46,448 bases of DNA, taken from the NCBI GenBank assembly GCA_902635895.1, contig CACPPV010000009.1, positions 1 through 46,448 of the forward strand, read 5' to 3'. Origin of the DNA: an uncultured Bacteroidota bacterium. GTDB lineage: Bacteria; Bacteroidota; Bacteroidia; Flavobacteriales; Flavobacteriaceae. A model generated the notes under the pieces. The model saw nothing but the letters and a program-made list of their open reading frames with translations, had not been told where the DNA came from and searched no databases. The translations under genes were made by a program, and so were the position numbers. This document shows positions 1 through 8,269 of this stretch, in pieces (position 1 is the stretch's first letter; each line of letters starts with the position of its first letter).

Positions 1-2
1 AG

Positions 3-395
3 GTTTTAAGACATCTTATTTTAATAAAAAATGGCTTGTTAGAATTTAAAAGGTCCTTACATCCAAATGCTATTTTTCCACTTAGACACAACAATCATGT
101 TGTTGAGAAGCCAATAATTATTCATGTCTTAGCTTTCTTTATTTTATACTTGATTTTATTTATTATAGGTGCTGGTGTTTTAAGTTTACTTGGTTTAGAT
201 TTTGAATCTTCAATTGGAGGCGCTGCATCATCTTTAGGAAATGTTGGTCCAGCTTTAGGCACATTGGGTCCAACTAATACTTTTGATAGCCTTCCATCAA
301 TTGGAAAATTTTGGTGTGCTTTTCTTATGTTAGTTGGTAGATTAGAACTGTTTACAGTTTTGATATTTTTTACTCCAAACTTTTGGAAAAGTTAA
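3..395 (+). CDS. trkH: Potassium uptake protein TrkH family, C-terminal fragment (5' end outside window)
   Basis: This is the last ~130 residues of a TrkH/KtrB-type K+ transporter membrane subunit. The frame is open from base 3, so the gene begins before the window and the TTG at 36 is not its start. Visible family features are the segment LHPNAIFPLRHN, a hydrophobic membrane helix (HVLAFFILYLILFIIGAG), the pore-like stretch SSLGNVGPALGTLGPTNTF, and the ending GRLELFTVLIFFTPNFWKS, typical of TrkH C-termini. TrkH works in the inner membrane with a TrkA-type NAD-binding regulator, which would lie upstream if present. Its TAA stop shares bases with the convergent aminotransferase stop: the palindrome TTAA at 392-395 holds both. 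Confidence 0.9.
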   Translation, partial: VLRHLILIKNGLLEFKRSLHPNAIFPLRHNNHVVEKPIIIHVLAFFILYLILFIIGAGVLSLLGLDFESSIGGAASSLGNVGPALGTLGPTNTFDSLPSIGKFWCAFLMLVGRLELFTVLIFFTPNFWKS

Positions 396-1585
396 TTACA
401 GGTAACAGCTCTCTTTATTCTTTCGATAGCTTTGATAATGTTTTCTTTTGATGCAGCATAAGAGATTCTAATATTATTAGGTGCGCCAAAAGCATCTCCA
501 GTTACTGTTGCTACGTGAGCATTTTCTAAAAGATATATTGCAAAATCAGAGGCGTTATTGATTTTTTTACCCTTTAAGGTTTTACCAAAAAAATAAGAAA
601 TGTCAGGAAAAACATAAAATGCGCCTTTTGGTTTATTTAATGAAAAACCATCGATTTCTCTAAGTAAGTCTATTATCAACGTTCTTCTAGATCTAAACTC
701 ATCAACCATATATTGAATTTTTTCAACAGAGGCATCAAGAGCTGCAATAGCTGCTCTTTGTGCTATACAATTGGTTCCGCTCGTTATTTGTCCTTGCATT
801 TTTGTGCAAGCCTTAGCAATCCAACTTGGAGCACCAATATATCCAATTCTCCAACCAGTCATTGCAAATGCTTTTGCCAATCCATTAACTGTTATAGTTC
901 TGTCGTACATTGATGGAATTTTTGCGAAACTAAAATGTGGAACTCCATAATTTATGTGTTCGTATATTTCATCAGAAAGAATATAAATACCAGGGTAGTT
1001 CTCTATAACTTTAGCTAGAGCAAGATATTCTTCTTCAGAATAAACTGATCCACTAGGGTTGTTAGGAGAGTTTATGATAATAAGTTTTGTTTTATCTGTA
1101 ATTGAATTTTCTAACTGCTTTGGAGTAATTTTGAAATCAGTGCTTATATCTGATCTAATTTCAATAGGATTTCCTTCAGCTAATGTGACAATAGCTGAAT
1201 AGCTAACCCAATATGGAGCTACCAATAAAACATCTTCTCCGGGATTTACTAAAACTTGAACAGCATTTGCAATGGATTGTTTAGCTCCTGTAGAAACCAC
1301 AATTTGATCGGGTTTGTAGTCCAGTTGATTATCTCTTTTAAATTTATTACAAATAGATTTTTTTAAATCTCCATAACCATCAACTGGTGTGTATGAGTTG
1401 TAGTTATCATTAATAGCTTCGATTGCTGCTTCTTTAATAAAATCAGGTGTATTGAAGTCTGGTTCTCCAAGACTCAATCCTATAATATCGACTCCATTTT
1501 CTTTTAATTCTCTAGCTTTTGCTGCCATTGCCAAAGTGGCTGATACAGGAAGATTATTAATTCTATTTGACAAGTTCTTACTCAT
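392..1585 (-). CDS. Pyridoxal-phosphate-dependent aspartate/aromatic aminotransferase, class I
   Basis: A 397-residue class I aminotransferase, full length for the AspC/AatA I-gamma group. It transfers amino groups between aspartate (possibly prephenate or aromatic acids) and 2-oxoglutarate in the cytosol. Landmarks: the N-terminal substrate loop SLGEPDFNTP, SPNNPSG near 173-179, cofactor-contacting D205 in ILSDEIYEH, the Schiff-base lysine K238 in VNGLAKAFAMTGWRIGY, and the carboxylate-binding arginine R373 in NNIRISYA. The ATG at 1585 gives a normal N-terminus. The gene is divergent from rsmG across ~100 AT-rich bases and convergent with trkH. Exact substrate cannot be told from sequence alone, because aspartate and prephenate aminotransferases of this group look alike. 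Confidence 0.93.
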   Translation of the reverse strand: MSKNLSNRINNLPVSATLAMAAKARELKENGVDIIGLSLGEPDFNTPDFIKEAAIEAINDNYNSYTPVDGYGDLKKSICNKFKRDNQLDYKPDQIVVSTGAKQSIANAVQVLVNPGEDVLLVAPYWVSYSAIVTLAEGNPIEIRSDISTDFKITPKQLENSITDKTKLIIINSPNNPSGSVYSEEEYLALAKVIENYPGIYILSDEIYEHINYGVPHFSFAKIPSMYDRTITVNGLAKAFAMTGWRIGYIGAPSWIAKACTKMQGQITSGTNCIAQRAAIAALDASVEKIQYMVDEFRSRRTLIIDLLREIDGFSLNKPKGAFYVFPDISYFFGKTLKGKKINNASDFAIYLLENAHVATVTGDAFGAPNNIRISYAASKENIIKAIERIKRAVTCN

Positions 1586-1688
1586 GATGAATAGTTAATT
1601 TATGGAAATTATTTTTTAAAAAATTTTAAATAAAGATATTTATTTTGATAAATTATTTGATGTATTTTTATTCAAATAATCAAAAGTT
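1586..1688. promoter_or_regulatory. AT-rich divergent intergenic region between the aminotransferase and rsmG
   Basis: About 100 bases separate the two divergent start codons and must hold the promoters for both. The region is almost pure A/T. I found no exact TAnnTTTG -7 element on either strand and no hairpin. An in-frame TAA at 1677-1679 limits how far rsmG can extend. Confidence 0.35.
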
Positions 1689-2330
1689 TTGAACAGGCTT
1701 ATTCATTATTTTCCTGAATTAACATCTTCTCAAATTTCACAGTTTGAAACTTTAGTTGAATTATATAATTATTGGAATTCAAAGATTAATTTAATTTCAA
1801 GAAAAGACATAAACGAAATTGAGGTCAGACATTTTCTACATTCCTTGAGTATTGCAAAATTTTTTTCATTTAAACCTGAAACTAATATTCTTGATATAGG
1901 AACTGGCGGCGGTTTTCCTGGTATTCCTCTTGCAGTAATTTTTCCTGAAGTAAATTTCCATTTAACAGATTCAATTGGAAAAAAAATTAAAGTTGTAAAT
2001 GAAATAAAAAATAATCTTGGACTTAAAAATGTTTATGCCGAACATATAAGATCTGAAAATGTAAAAAACAGTTATGATTTTATTGTAAATAGAGCAGTTA
2101 CCAATATGAGTAATTTAGTCTCTTTAATTGGGGATAAAATTTCTAACATAAACAATCACGGTTCAATCAATAATGGAATAATTAGTTTGAAAGGCGGAGA
2201 TTTAGAAAATGAACTAAACCCTTTTAAAAATTCTAAGATATATCAACTTAATGAGCTTTTTGACGAACCTTTTTTTGAAACCAAAAAAATAGTTTATCTA
2301 CCTATTCCATATATGGGTAAGGATAACTAG
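1689..2330 (+). CDS. rsmG: 16S rRNA (guanine527-N7)-methyltransferase RsmG
   Basis: This 213-residue protein matches RsmG (GidB), which methylates G527 of 16S rRNA using S-adenosylmethionine. The N-terminal helical part carries LYNYWNSKINLISRKDI and the HFLHSLSIAKF stretch. The SAM-binding motif follows as NILDIGTGGGFPGIPLA, with the acidic D in HLTDSIGKKIKVV and the NRAV segment after it. The start is TTG at 1689; an in-frame stop lies 12 bases upstream and no ATG is available, so TTG is effectively forced, and it leaves the family's usual short N-terminus. The last 29 bases overlap the convergent pruA gene, so the C-terminal LPIPYMGKDN is read antisense to the pruA tail. Confidence 0.93.
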   Translation: MNRLIHYFPELTSSQISQFETLVELYNYWNSKINLISRKDINEIEVRHFLHSLSIAKFFSFKPETNILDIGTGGGFPGIPLAVIFPEVNFHLTDSIGKKIKVVNEIKNNLGLKNVYAEHIRSENVKNSYDFIVNRAVTNMSNLVSLIGDKISNINNHGSINNGIISLKGGDLENELNPFKNSKIYQLNELFDEPFFETKKIVYLPIPYMGKDN

Positions 2331-3927
2331 TTGGAGGATTAAAATTTTCTTTTATTAATCTTGGCGAAACCCATCTAAGTAAATTTAATTTTGAACCGGC
2401 TTTGTCGTTAGTCCCAGATCCTCTTGAACCTCCAAATGGTTGTTGTCCAACAACTGCCCCAGACGGCTTGTCATTTATGTAAAAGTTTCCAGCACTGTAT
2501 CTTAATGTTTTTAAAGCATAAGAGATGCTGTCTTTATCTTGAGAAATAAAAGCTCCAGTTAAAGCGTAAATTGAAGTATTATCAACAATTTCCAGAGTGT
2601 TTTTCCAATTTTCGTCTTCATATACATAAATAGTTACAACTGGACCAAAAATTTCTTCTTTCATTGTTAAAAAATTTGGATTAGTAGTCACAACAACTGT
2701 AGGAGAAATAAAATATCCTTCAGATTTATCGTAATCACCTCCGATTATAATTTTTGCTTCAGAAGATTCTCTAGCTTTTTCAATGTAATCTACAATTTTA
2801 TCAAATGATTTTTCGTGAATTACAGCTGTCATAAAATGTTGAAAATCTCTTGGAGACCCCATTGTTATAGAACTTATTTGATCTTTTAGATATTCAAAAA
2901 TTTTGTCAGATTTTGAACTAGGTAAATAAATTCTTGAGGCTGCTGAACATTTTTGCCCCTGAAACTCAAATCCTCCTCTGACAATAGCAGTTGAAACTAC
3001 TTTTGAATCAGCTGAGGGATGTGAAAAAATAAAATCTTTTCCTCCGGTTTCTCCAACAATTCTTGGATAATCTCGGTATAGATTAATGTTTGAGCCAACT
3101 TTAGACCAAAGATTTTTAAAAACTTCAGTTGAGCCAGTAAAATGAACTCCAGAAAGATTGGGATTGCTTAAAGCTATTTCAGTAATCATCACAGGATCTC
3201 CAGTGACTAAATTTATAACACCGTCAGGTAATCCTGCCTCTTTGAAGACGTCCATAATGATCTTTGCACTATATACTTGATGATCACTAGGCTTCCATAA
3301 AACAACATTTCCCATTAGTGCAGGACTAGCGCATAAATTACCACCAATTGCTGTAAAATTAAATGGGGTTATAGCATAAATAAATCCTTCTAAAGGTCTG
3401 TACTCAAGTCTATTAGACACATCGCCTACATTAATAGGTTGTTCTTGATATATTTCGTTCATATAAACTATGTTGAGCTTTAGAAAATCAACAAGTTCAC
3501 ATGCTGCATCAATTTCAGCTTGAAAAATTGTTTTAGATTGACCAATCATTGTAGCTGCATTGATTTTTGACCTGTAGGGACCTGCAATTAGTTCTGCTGC
3601 TTTCAAAAAAACAGATGCTCTATCTTGCCAAGGAGTGTTGGTCCACTCGTCCTTAACTTTTAAAGAATTTTCAATTGCAAGTTGAACGTGCTTTTTATCA
3701 CAATATGAGAAAGTTCCCACGGTTTTTTTATTGTCATGGGGAGGATTAATTTCTATCCTTTTTTCAGTCAACACCTCATCACTTCCAATGTATAATGGAA
3801 TATCAATATTTTCATTATACATCTTATCATATTCATCTTGGACTTCTTTTCTTTCATGAGAACCTTTCTTATAATCTTTTACATCTTCATTGACTAGCTT
3901 GGGTAATATAAAGTTTGAACTTTTCAT
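2302..3927 (-). CDS. pruA: L-glutamate gamma-semialdehyde dehydrogenase (delta-1-pyrroline-5-carboxylate dehydrogenase)
   Basis: A 541-residue aldehyde dehydrogenase of the P5C dehydrogenase type, oxidising glutamate semialdehyde to glutamate with NAD+ in proline catabolism. Visible landmarks are AITPFNFTAIGGN (N190), the cofactor-loop FTGSTEVF, the general base E293 in IVGETGGKDFIF, and the nucleophile C327 in GGFEFQGQKCSAASRIY. The C-terminal SGAVVGQQPFGGSRGSGTNDKAGS is characteristic of this branch. It is a stand-alone enzyme, not fused to proline dehydrogenase; no putA/prodh gene is seen in the window. It lies 14 bases behind apaG on the same strand and probably shares its transcript. Its 3' end overlaps rsmG by 29 bases in convergent orientation. 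Confidence 0.95.
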   Translation of the reverse strand: MKSSNFILPKLVNEDVKDYKKGSHERKEVQDEYDKMYNENIDIPLYIGSDEVLTEKRIEINPPHDNKKTVGTFSYCDKKHVQLAIENSLKVKDEWTNTPWQDRASVFLKAAELIAGPYRSKINAATMIGQSKTIFQAEIDAACELVDFLKLNIVYMNEIYQEQPINVGDVSNRLEYRPLEGFIYAITPFNFTAIGGNLCASPALMGNVVLWKPSDHQVYSAKIIMDVFKEAGLPDGVINLVTGDPVMITEIALSNPNLSGVHFTGSTEVFKNLWSKVGSNINLYRDYPRIVGETGGKDFIFSHPSADSKVVSTAIVRGGFEFQGQKCSAASRIYLPSSKSDKIFEYLKDQISSITMGSPRDFQHFMTAVIHEKSFDKIVDYIEKARESSEAKIIIGGDYDKSEGYFISPTVVVTTNPNFLTMKEEIFGPVVTIYVYEDENWKNTLEIVDNTSIYALTGAFISQDKDSISYALKTLRYSAGNFYINDKPSGAVVGQQPFGGSRGSGTNDKAGSKLNLLRWVSPRLIKENFNPPTSYPYPYME

Positions 3928-3941
3928 AAAGTATTATGTTA

Positions 3942-4328
3942 TTAGTTTAATGCTTGAGGAGCATTTAGTTTAAAAGTAGGGATGTAAGCTCTAAATTTCT
4001 TTCCATTATTTATGTTAATCATAGAATAAAACCCTCTCATTGCACCAACTGGAGATGTAATTAAACATCCAGAAGAATAAATAAATGAATCGCCTGGTTT
4101 TATTGTTGGATTTTCACCAATGACACCTTCACCATCAATAATTATATCCCTATTTAAGGAATCAAAAATCCTCCAATGTCTTGATTTTAATTGAACAGTG
4201 TTTTTACTATGATTGGAAATAGTTATGGTATAACTAAAAGAATAGTTTAAAATATAATTCTTAAAGTAGGACCCATCAAATGATGTGTCTACTGAGACCT
4301 TTATTCCCTTTGAAATATGACTTATCAT
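3942..4328 (-). CDS. apaG: ApaG-domain protein (Co2+/Mg2+ efflux-associated)
   Basis: A 128-residue single-domain ApaG (DUF525) protein, the normal length. The family's beta-sandwich signature is seen as YTITISNHSKNTVQLKSRHW near the start and the glycine-rich run GEGVIGENPTIKPGDSFIYSSG, followed by TSPVGAMRGFYSM. ApaG is linked genetically to Co2+/Mg2+ efflux in enterobacteria, and its biochemical role is unsettled. It lies between the plug-type T9SS gene (43 bases upstream) and pruA (14 bases downstream), all on the minus strand. The ATG at 4328 gives MISHISKGIKVSVDTSF, which aligns with usual ApaG N-termini. The start is followed closely by the conserved core, so no alternative is needed. 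Confidence 0.92.
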   Translation of the reverse strand: MISHISKGIKVSVDTSFDGSYFKNYILNYSFSYTITISNHSKNTVQLKSRHWRIFDSLNRDIIIDGEGVIGENPTIKPGDSFIYSSGCLITSPVGAMRGFYSMININNGKKFRAYIPTFKLNAPQALN

Positions 4329-4371
4329 TGTAGCTAAGTTATAATTTTTGTAATGAATATAATCGTTTATT

Positions 4372-5604
4372 TTAATTTTTTATCAGATCACTTTTTTGTT
4401 CTTTAAAACCAATTAAACTGTAATATTTGTCAGTATTTTTTTTGTGATATAGAAGAACTGTGTAATTATTCTCAGTTTGCCAGAAGCTAGGCTCAATTAA
4501 ATTAAATTCACCAAGCGAATTAATACTACAATACTTGTAATTGTAAAAACCTTGTTTAAATAAAAAATTTCCATGGTAAATTCCATTTTCTAATTTAAGT
4601 TGATATTTTTCTGAGATTTCGTAATTATTAAAATCTCCAACTATAAAAATTTTATTTTCATCAAAAACTTCAGTTGGTTTAAATGAAAAAAATACTCTTG
4701 AATAGTCGTTTTCAGTTTCATAATTTTCAATGCTCCGATTGATTAAATATTTTCCATTTATGTCTGGGCTGTAATTATAGGTATCATTTGTTTTTTCAAT
4801 ATCTTTTCTTAAATAAGAATTATAAAAGTCTTTTAATTCCGTTTTATATATTCTTAGATTGGTTGAATTTATTTTTGAATTATCAAAATAATAAAATTCA
4901 TTTCCAGCTCTATATGAGATATTTTTGTAAATCAATTTATTGTCAAAGAAAAAATCAGGCTCATTTAAAACTATTTTGTTGCTCCACTGATTGTTTTTAA
5001 TTATCACAAGTTTTAGTTGACTAGACGATCCTGTCAGATTATTACAGTTGCTGCAATTTACAGTAATATCAAGATTTTGATGAGAATTATAATTTTTTAA
5101 ATCTTTACTTTTTAAAAATTCAATATTGATTTTCGTTTTTTCTTCAAGAATGGAAAACTTTCTTTCAAATAAGAAATTTCCATAATCATCATGAACACTA
5201 ATTGAATAATTTCCTGAAATTTTAAATTTTAAATTTTTATTTGGAATCGTAATTTTAAAATTTTTATAATCTACTAATGTGTTAAATGAATTGCTATAAT
5301 TTGTAATCAGATTATCGTCATATCCATCAATATAATCCGATTTAAATAAATTAGATTTTTCCCAAACATGATTGAAATGATTGATTTGATAGTAATAATC
5401 AGAATTATTGATATTTAAATCGTCAAAACTTAATGTTATAAACTTATTTTTTTTAATTACAGTGTATGAAGAGTTGAGTTTTTCTGAAGCAAAATTAGCG
5501 CTGTAAATGTCTGTTGAACTAATTTTATTTTGACTAAATATTATATAAAAATTAAGTAAAAAAAAATTACATAAAAAATGGATCCTAGATATTTTCATAT
5601 TCAT
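4372..5604 (-). CDS. Type IX secretion system plug-type protein (DUF5103 family)
   Basis: This 410-residue secreted protein resembles the DUF5103 family, named after the Plug protein that closes the periplasmic side of the SprA translocon when PorV is absent. It has an N-terminal signal peptide (MNMKISRIHFLCNFFLLNFYIIFSQ, about 25 residues), a beta-rich middle with phrases such as FDDLNINNSDYYYQINHFNHVW, and a C-terminal immunoglobulin-like region with FIVGDFNNYE that looks like a carbohydrate-binding-module-48 type fold. Identification is by overall pattern and by the apaG/nqrA neighbourhood I recall from flavobacteria, not by a catalytic motif. Two ATGs, at 5604 and 5598, could both start it. 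It is divergent from nqrA over a 144-base intergenic region. Confidence 0.78.
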   Translation of the reverse strand: MNMKISRIHFLCNFFLLNFYIIFSQNKISSTDIYSANFASEKLNSSYTVIKKNKFITLSFDDLNINNSDYYYQINHFNHVWEKSNLFKSDYIDGYDDNLITNYSNSFNTLVDYKNFKITIPNKNLKFKISGNYSISVHDDYGNFLFERKFSILEEKTKINIEFLKSKDLKNYNSHQNLDITVNCSNCNNLTGSSSQLKLVIIKNNQWSNKIVLNEPDFFFDNKLIYKNISYRAGNEFYYFDNSKINSTNLRIYKTELKDFYNSYLRKDIEKTNDTYNYSPDINGKYLINRSIENYETENDYSRVFFSFKPTEVFDENKIFIVGDFNNYEISEKYQLKLENGIYHGNFLFKQGFYNYKYCSINSLGEFNLIEPSFWQTENNYTVLLYHKKNTDKYYSLIGFKEQKSDLIKN

Positions 5605-5716
5605 AATTAAAGCTAGTTTTTTTTGTGAAATTCATATCAATTAAAATCATTATTTAGAATCATTATAAATAATAAATTTAATGTCAAATGAACTTTTAGA
5701 AATAGCTTTTAATTAA

Positions 5717-5724
5717 TAAATTTG
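5717..5724 (+). promoter_or_regulatory. Putative -7 promoter element TAAATTTG for the nqr operon
   Basis: An exact match to the Bacteroidota sigma-ABfr -7 consensus TAnnTTTG lies 24 bases before the nqrA ATG and implies a 5' leader of about 18 bases. I see no convincing TTG -33 element at the usual 17-23 base distance. It sits in the 144-base region (5605-5748) between the divergent plug-type gene and nqrA. Confidence 0.55.
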
Positions 5725-5748
5725 CGCTCTATTTTATAGCATATAATT

Positions 5749-7104
5749 ATGTCAAATGACATTCGAATTAAAAATGGTTTAACCATTAATTTAAAAGGTG
5801 CTCCGGAAAACATTGTAAAAAAAGCTCCTTTCCCAAAATCCGTTTCTTTAAATCCCTACGATTTTCATTCAATCACGCCCAAAATGCTAGTCAAAGTTGG
5901 TGATAAAGTTAAAAGAGGAGATGCTGTTTTTTTTTCAAAAAATAATCCAGAAATTAAATTCTGTTCCCCAGTTTCAGGTAAAATTCTAGACATTGCTCGT
6001 GGTGCTAAAAGGCGAATATTAGAGATAGTGATCAATTGCGATGCAAAGCAACAAGCTGTAAAGCATAAAATATCAGATTTTTCAAATTTCTCTGGTGATG
6101 AGATTAAAGAAAATATGCTAAAATCTGGATGTTGGCCTTTTTTAAAACAAAGACCTTATGATATTATAGCAAATCCAAATGACGTGCCTAAAGCAATTTT
6201 TGTTTCAGCTTTAAATACAGCGCCAATTTCTGCTGATTTAGAAATAATTTTGAATGAACAAAAAGAAGAATTTAAGACTGGAATATCATTATTAAAAAAA
6301 TTGACTAATGGTGATTTAAACATATGCCTTGAAAAGAATCACAATTCTTTTATAAATAATATTGAAGGTGTCAAAGTTCATCACATAAATGATTTACATC
6401 CTGCTGGAAATGTTGGAGTTCAAATTCATCATATTGATCCGGTCAACAGTGGAGAAAGAGTTTGGGTTGTAGGTGCTGAGGATGTTGCATTAATTGGTAA
6501 ATTTTTTATTACGGGAGAATACAATCCAACAAGAACCATCGCAGTTTCAGGCCCTCCAGTAAAATACCCTCAATATTATAAAACTATTGCTGGATCTAGT
6601 CTAAGTGAAATTATTCAAGATGCTGGAATTGATAGCTCAGAAGACTTAAGATATATCAATGGTGATGTTTTAACAGGTAGATCTGTTGAAAAAGATAATT
6701 ACTTAGGGTTTTATAACAATACTTTCTCTGTTTTGAGGGAAGGAAATCAGTACAGAATGTTTGGTTGGATACCTTTTGTTAACAACAGTGTTCCAAGTAA
6801 ATACAAAACTTCGTTTTCTTGGTTATTTCCCAAAAAGAAATATGACCTAGACACTAATTTGAACGGAGAAGAAAGAGCTTTTGTTGTAACAGGAGAAATG
6901 GAAGAGGTCTTTCCAATGGATATTTTTCCAATGCAACTACTTAAGGAGTGTATGGCTGGTAATATTGAAAAAATGGAAAATTTAGGTATCTATGAAGTAG
7001 CACCCGAAGATTTTGCTTTAATAGATTACTCATCATCATCAAAAATTGAAGCACAAAAAATAATTAGAGAAGGACTCGATTTAATGATTTCAGAAGTTGG
7101 TTAA
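5749..7104 (+). CDS. nqrA: Na+-translocating NADH-quinone reductase subunit A
   Basis: NqrA is the soluble cytoplasmic subunit of the Na+-NQR complex. This copy is 451 residues, normal for the family. It begins with the typical IRIKNGLTINLKGAPE. The N-terminal biotinyl/lipoyl-like fold carries KVGDKVKRGDAVFFSKNNP, and CSPVSGKILDIARGAKRRI follows directly. The RnfC/Nqr core includes GNVGVQIHHIDPV and the ITGEYNPTRTIAVSGPPVK stretch. The C-terminal part has the family's FPMDIFPMQLLKECMAGNIE. It is the first gene of the nqr operon; nqrB begins 12 bases after its stop. It follows the putative promoter at 5717. Confidence 0.97.
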   Translation: MSNDIRIKNGLTINLKGAPENIVKKAPFPKSVSLNPYDFHSITPKMLVKVGDKVKRGDAVFFSKNNPEIKFCSPVSGKILDIARGAKRRILEIVINCDAKQQAVKHKISDFSNFSGDEIKENMLKSGCWPFLKQRPYDIIANPNDVPKAIFVSALNTAPISADLEIILNEQKEEFKTGISLLKKLTNGDLNICLEKNHNSFINNIEGVKVHHINDLHPAGNVGVQIHHIDPVNSGERVWVVGAEDVALIGKFFITGEYNPTRTIAVSGPPVKYPQYYKTIAGSSLSEIIQDAGIDSSEDLRYINGDVLTGRSVEKDNYLGFYNNTFSVLREGNQYRMFGWIPFVNNSVPSKYKTSFSWLFPKKKYDLDTNLNGEERAFVVTGEMEEVFPMDIFPMQLLKECMAGNIEKMENLGIYEVAPEDFALIDYSSSSKIEAQKIIREGLDLMISEVG

Positions 7105-7116
7105 AAATAATTTTAA

Positions 7117-8268
7117 ATGAATATTAGACAAATTTTAGATACTATTAAAAAACCTTTTGCAAAAGGAGAAAAATTTGAAAAGTTTGCACCTGCTGTTAAT
7201 GCATTTGATACTTTTTTATTTGTTCCAAATCACACAACAAAACATGGTGCTCACATTAGAGATGCTGTTGATTTGAAAAGAACTATGATTACCGTAATAA
7301 TCGCATTGTTACCTGCTCTTATTTACGGAATATACAACACAGGATTCCAGTATTTATCACAGTTAGATTCTGATTTTACCACTTTGGAAGCAATCCTACA
7401 CGGATCATATAAAATTGTACCTATGATTGCCGTATCATACATAGTTGGACTTACAATTGAGTTTGCATTTGCAATCTTTAGGGGTCATGAGGTTAATGAA
7501 GGTTACTTAGTCACAGGTTTATTGATTCCTATGATAATGCCTGTTGATATTCCACTTTGGATGGTTGGGCTTTCTGTAGCATTTGCTGTTTTGATAGGTA
7601 AAGAAGCATTTGGAGGTACTGGAATGAACATATTAAATCCAGCCCTAACTGCAAGAGCATTTGCATTTTTTGCATATCCAACTTACATGTCAGGAAATAA
7701 GGTTTGGGTTTCAGAGGCTTCCAATATTGATGGAGTTTCTGGAGAAACTATTCTAGGAATGTTAGCTGCTGGAGAAACTAATATTCCTTTTGATGTTCCA
7801 CAAATGTTTTATGGCGCGATACCAGGATCCATTGCCGAAACTTCTACTCTTATGGTTTTAATTGGTGCTGCAGTACTTATTTATACAGGAGTTGGAAGTT
7901 GGAGAATTATGTTAGGAAGTGTAATTGGTGCAGCTGCTACAGGATTTTTATTTAATTTATGGGGAGCCAACGAATTAATGAGTTTTAATTGGTTTAATCA
8001 CCTTATTGTTGGAGGTTTTGCATTTGGTGTTGTATTTATGGCAACAGACCCTGTTTCAGCAGCTCAAACTACTAAAGGTAAATGGATTTATGGAATTTTG
8101 GTTGGATTATTTTGTATCCTAATAAGAGTATTTAACCCTGCTTATCCTGAAGGTGTTATGTTAGCAATTCTTTTAATGAATGTATTTGCTCCAACAATTG
8201 ATCATTACGTTATCGAGGCAAACATCAAAAAAAGATTGAGTAGAAAAACTAATTTAAACGTAGCTTAA
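7117..8268 (+). CDS. nqrB: Na+-translocating NADH-quinone reductase subunit B
   Basis: NqrB is the main membrane subunit of the pump and carries a covalent FMN plus riboflavin. This 383-residue protein has about ten hydrophobic helices (for example MITVIIALLPALIYGIY). Family phrases include GKEAFGGTGMNILNPALTAR and the periplasmic GAIPGSIAETSTLM. The covalent FMN is expected on a Thr in a DGxSGAT-like site; the candidate here is T211 in NIDGVSGETILG, where Glu replaces the usual Ala. ApbE, encoded at the end of this gene cluster, would attach the FMN. The gap to nqrA is 12 bases, and nqrC begins 1 base after the nqrB stop, so the subunits are probably made from one message. Confidence 0.97.
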   Translation: MNIRQILDTIKKPFAKGEKFEKFAPAVNAFDTFLFVPNHTTKHGAHIRDAVDLKRTMITVIIALLPALIYGIYNTGFQYLSQLDSDFTTLEAILHGSYKIVPMIAVSYIVGLTIEFAFAIFRGHEVNEGYLVTGLLIPMIMPVDIPLWMVGLSVAFAVLIGKEAFGGTGMNILNPALTARAFAFFAYPTYMSGNKVWVSEASNIDGVSGETILGMLAAGETNIPFDVPQMFYGAIPGSIAETSTLMVLIGAAVLIYTGVGSWRIMLGSVIGAAATGFLFNLWGANELMSFNWFNHLIVGGFAFGVVFMATDPVSAAQTTKGKWIYGILVGLFCILIRVFNPAYPEGVMLAILLMNVFAPTIDHYVIEANIKKRLSRKTNLNVA

Positions 8269-8269
8269 A

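Noticed and set aside
36-395. A complete 119-residue gene starting with TTG at 36
   Set aside because: The frame stays open to the window edge, and the upstream codons continue TrkH-like sequence. It is a truncated trkH.
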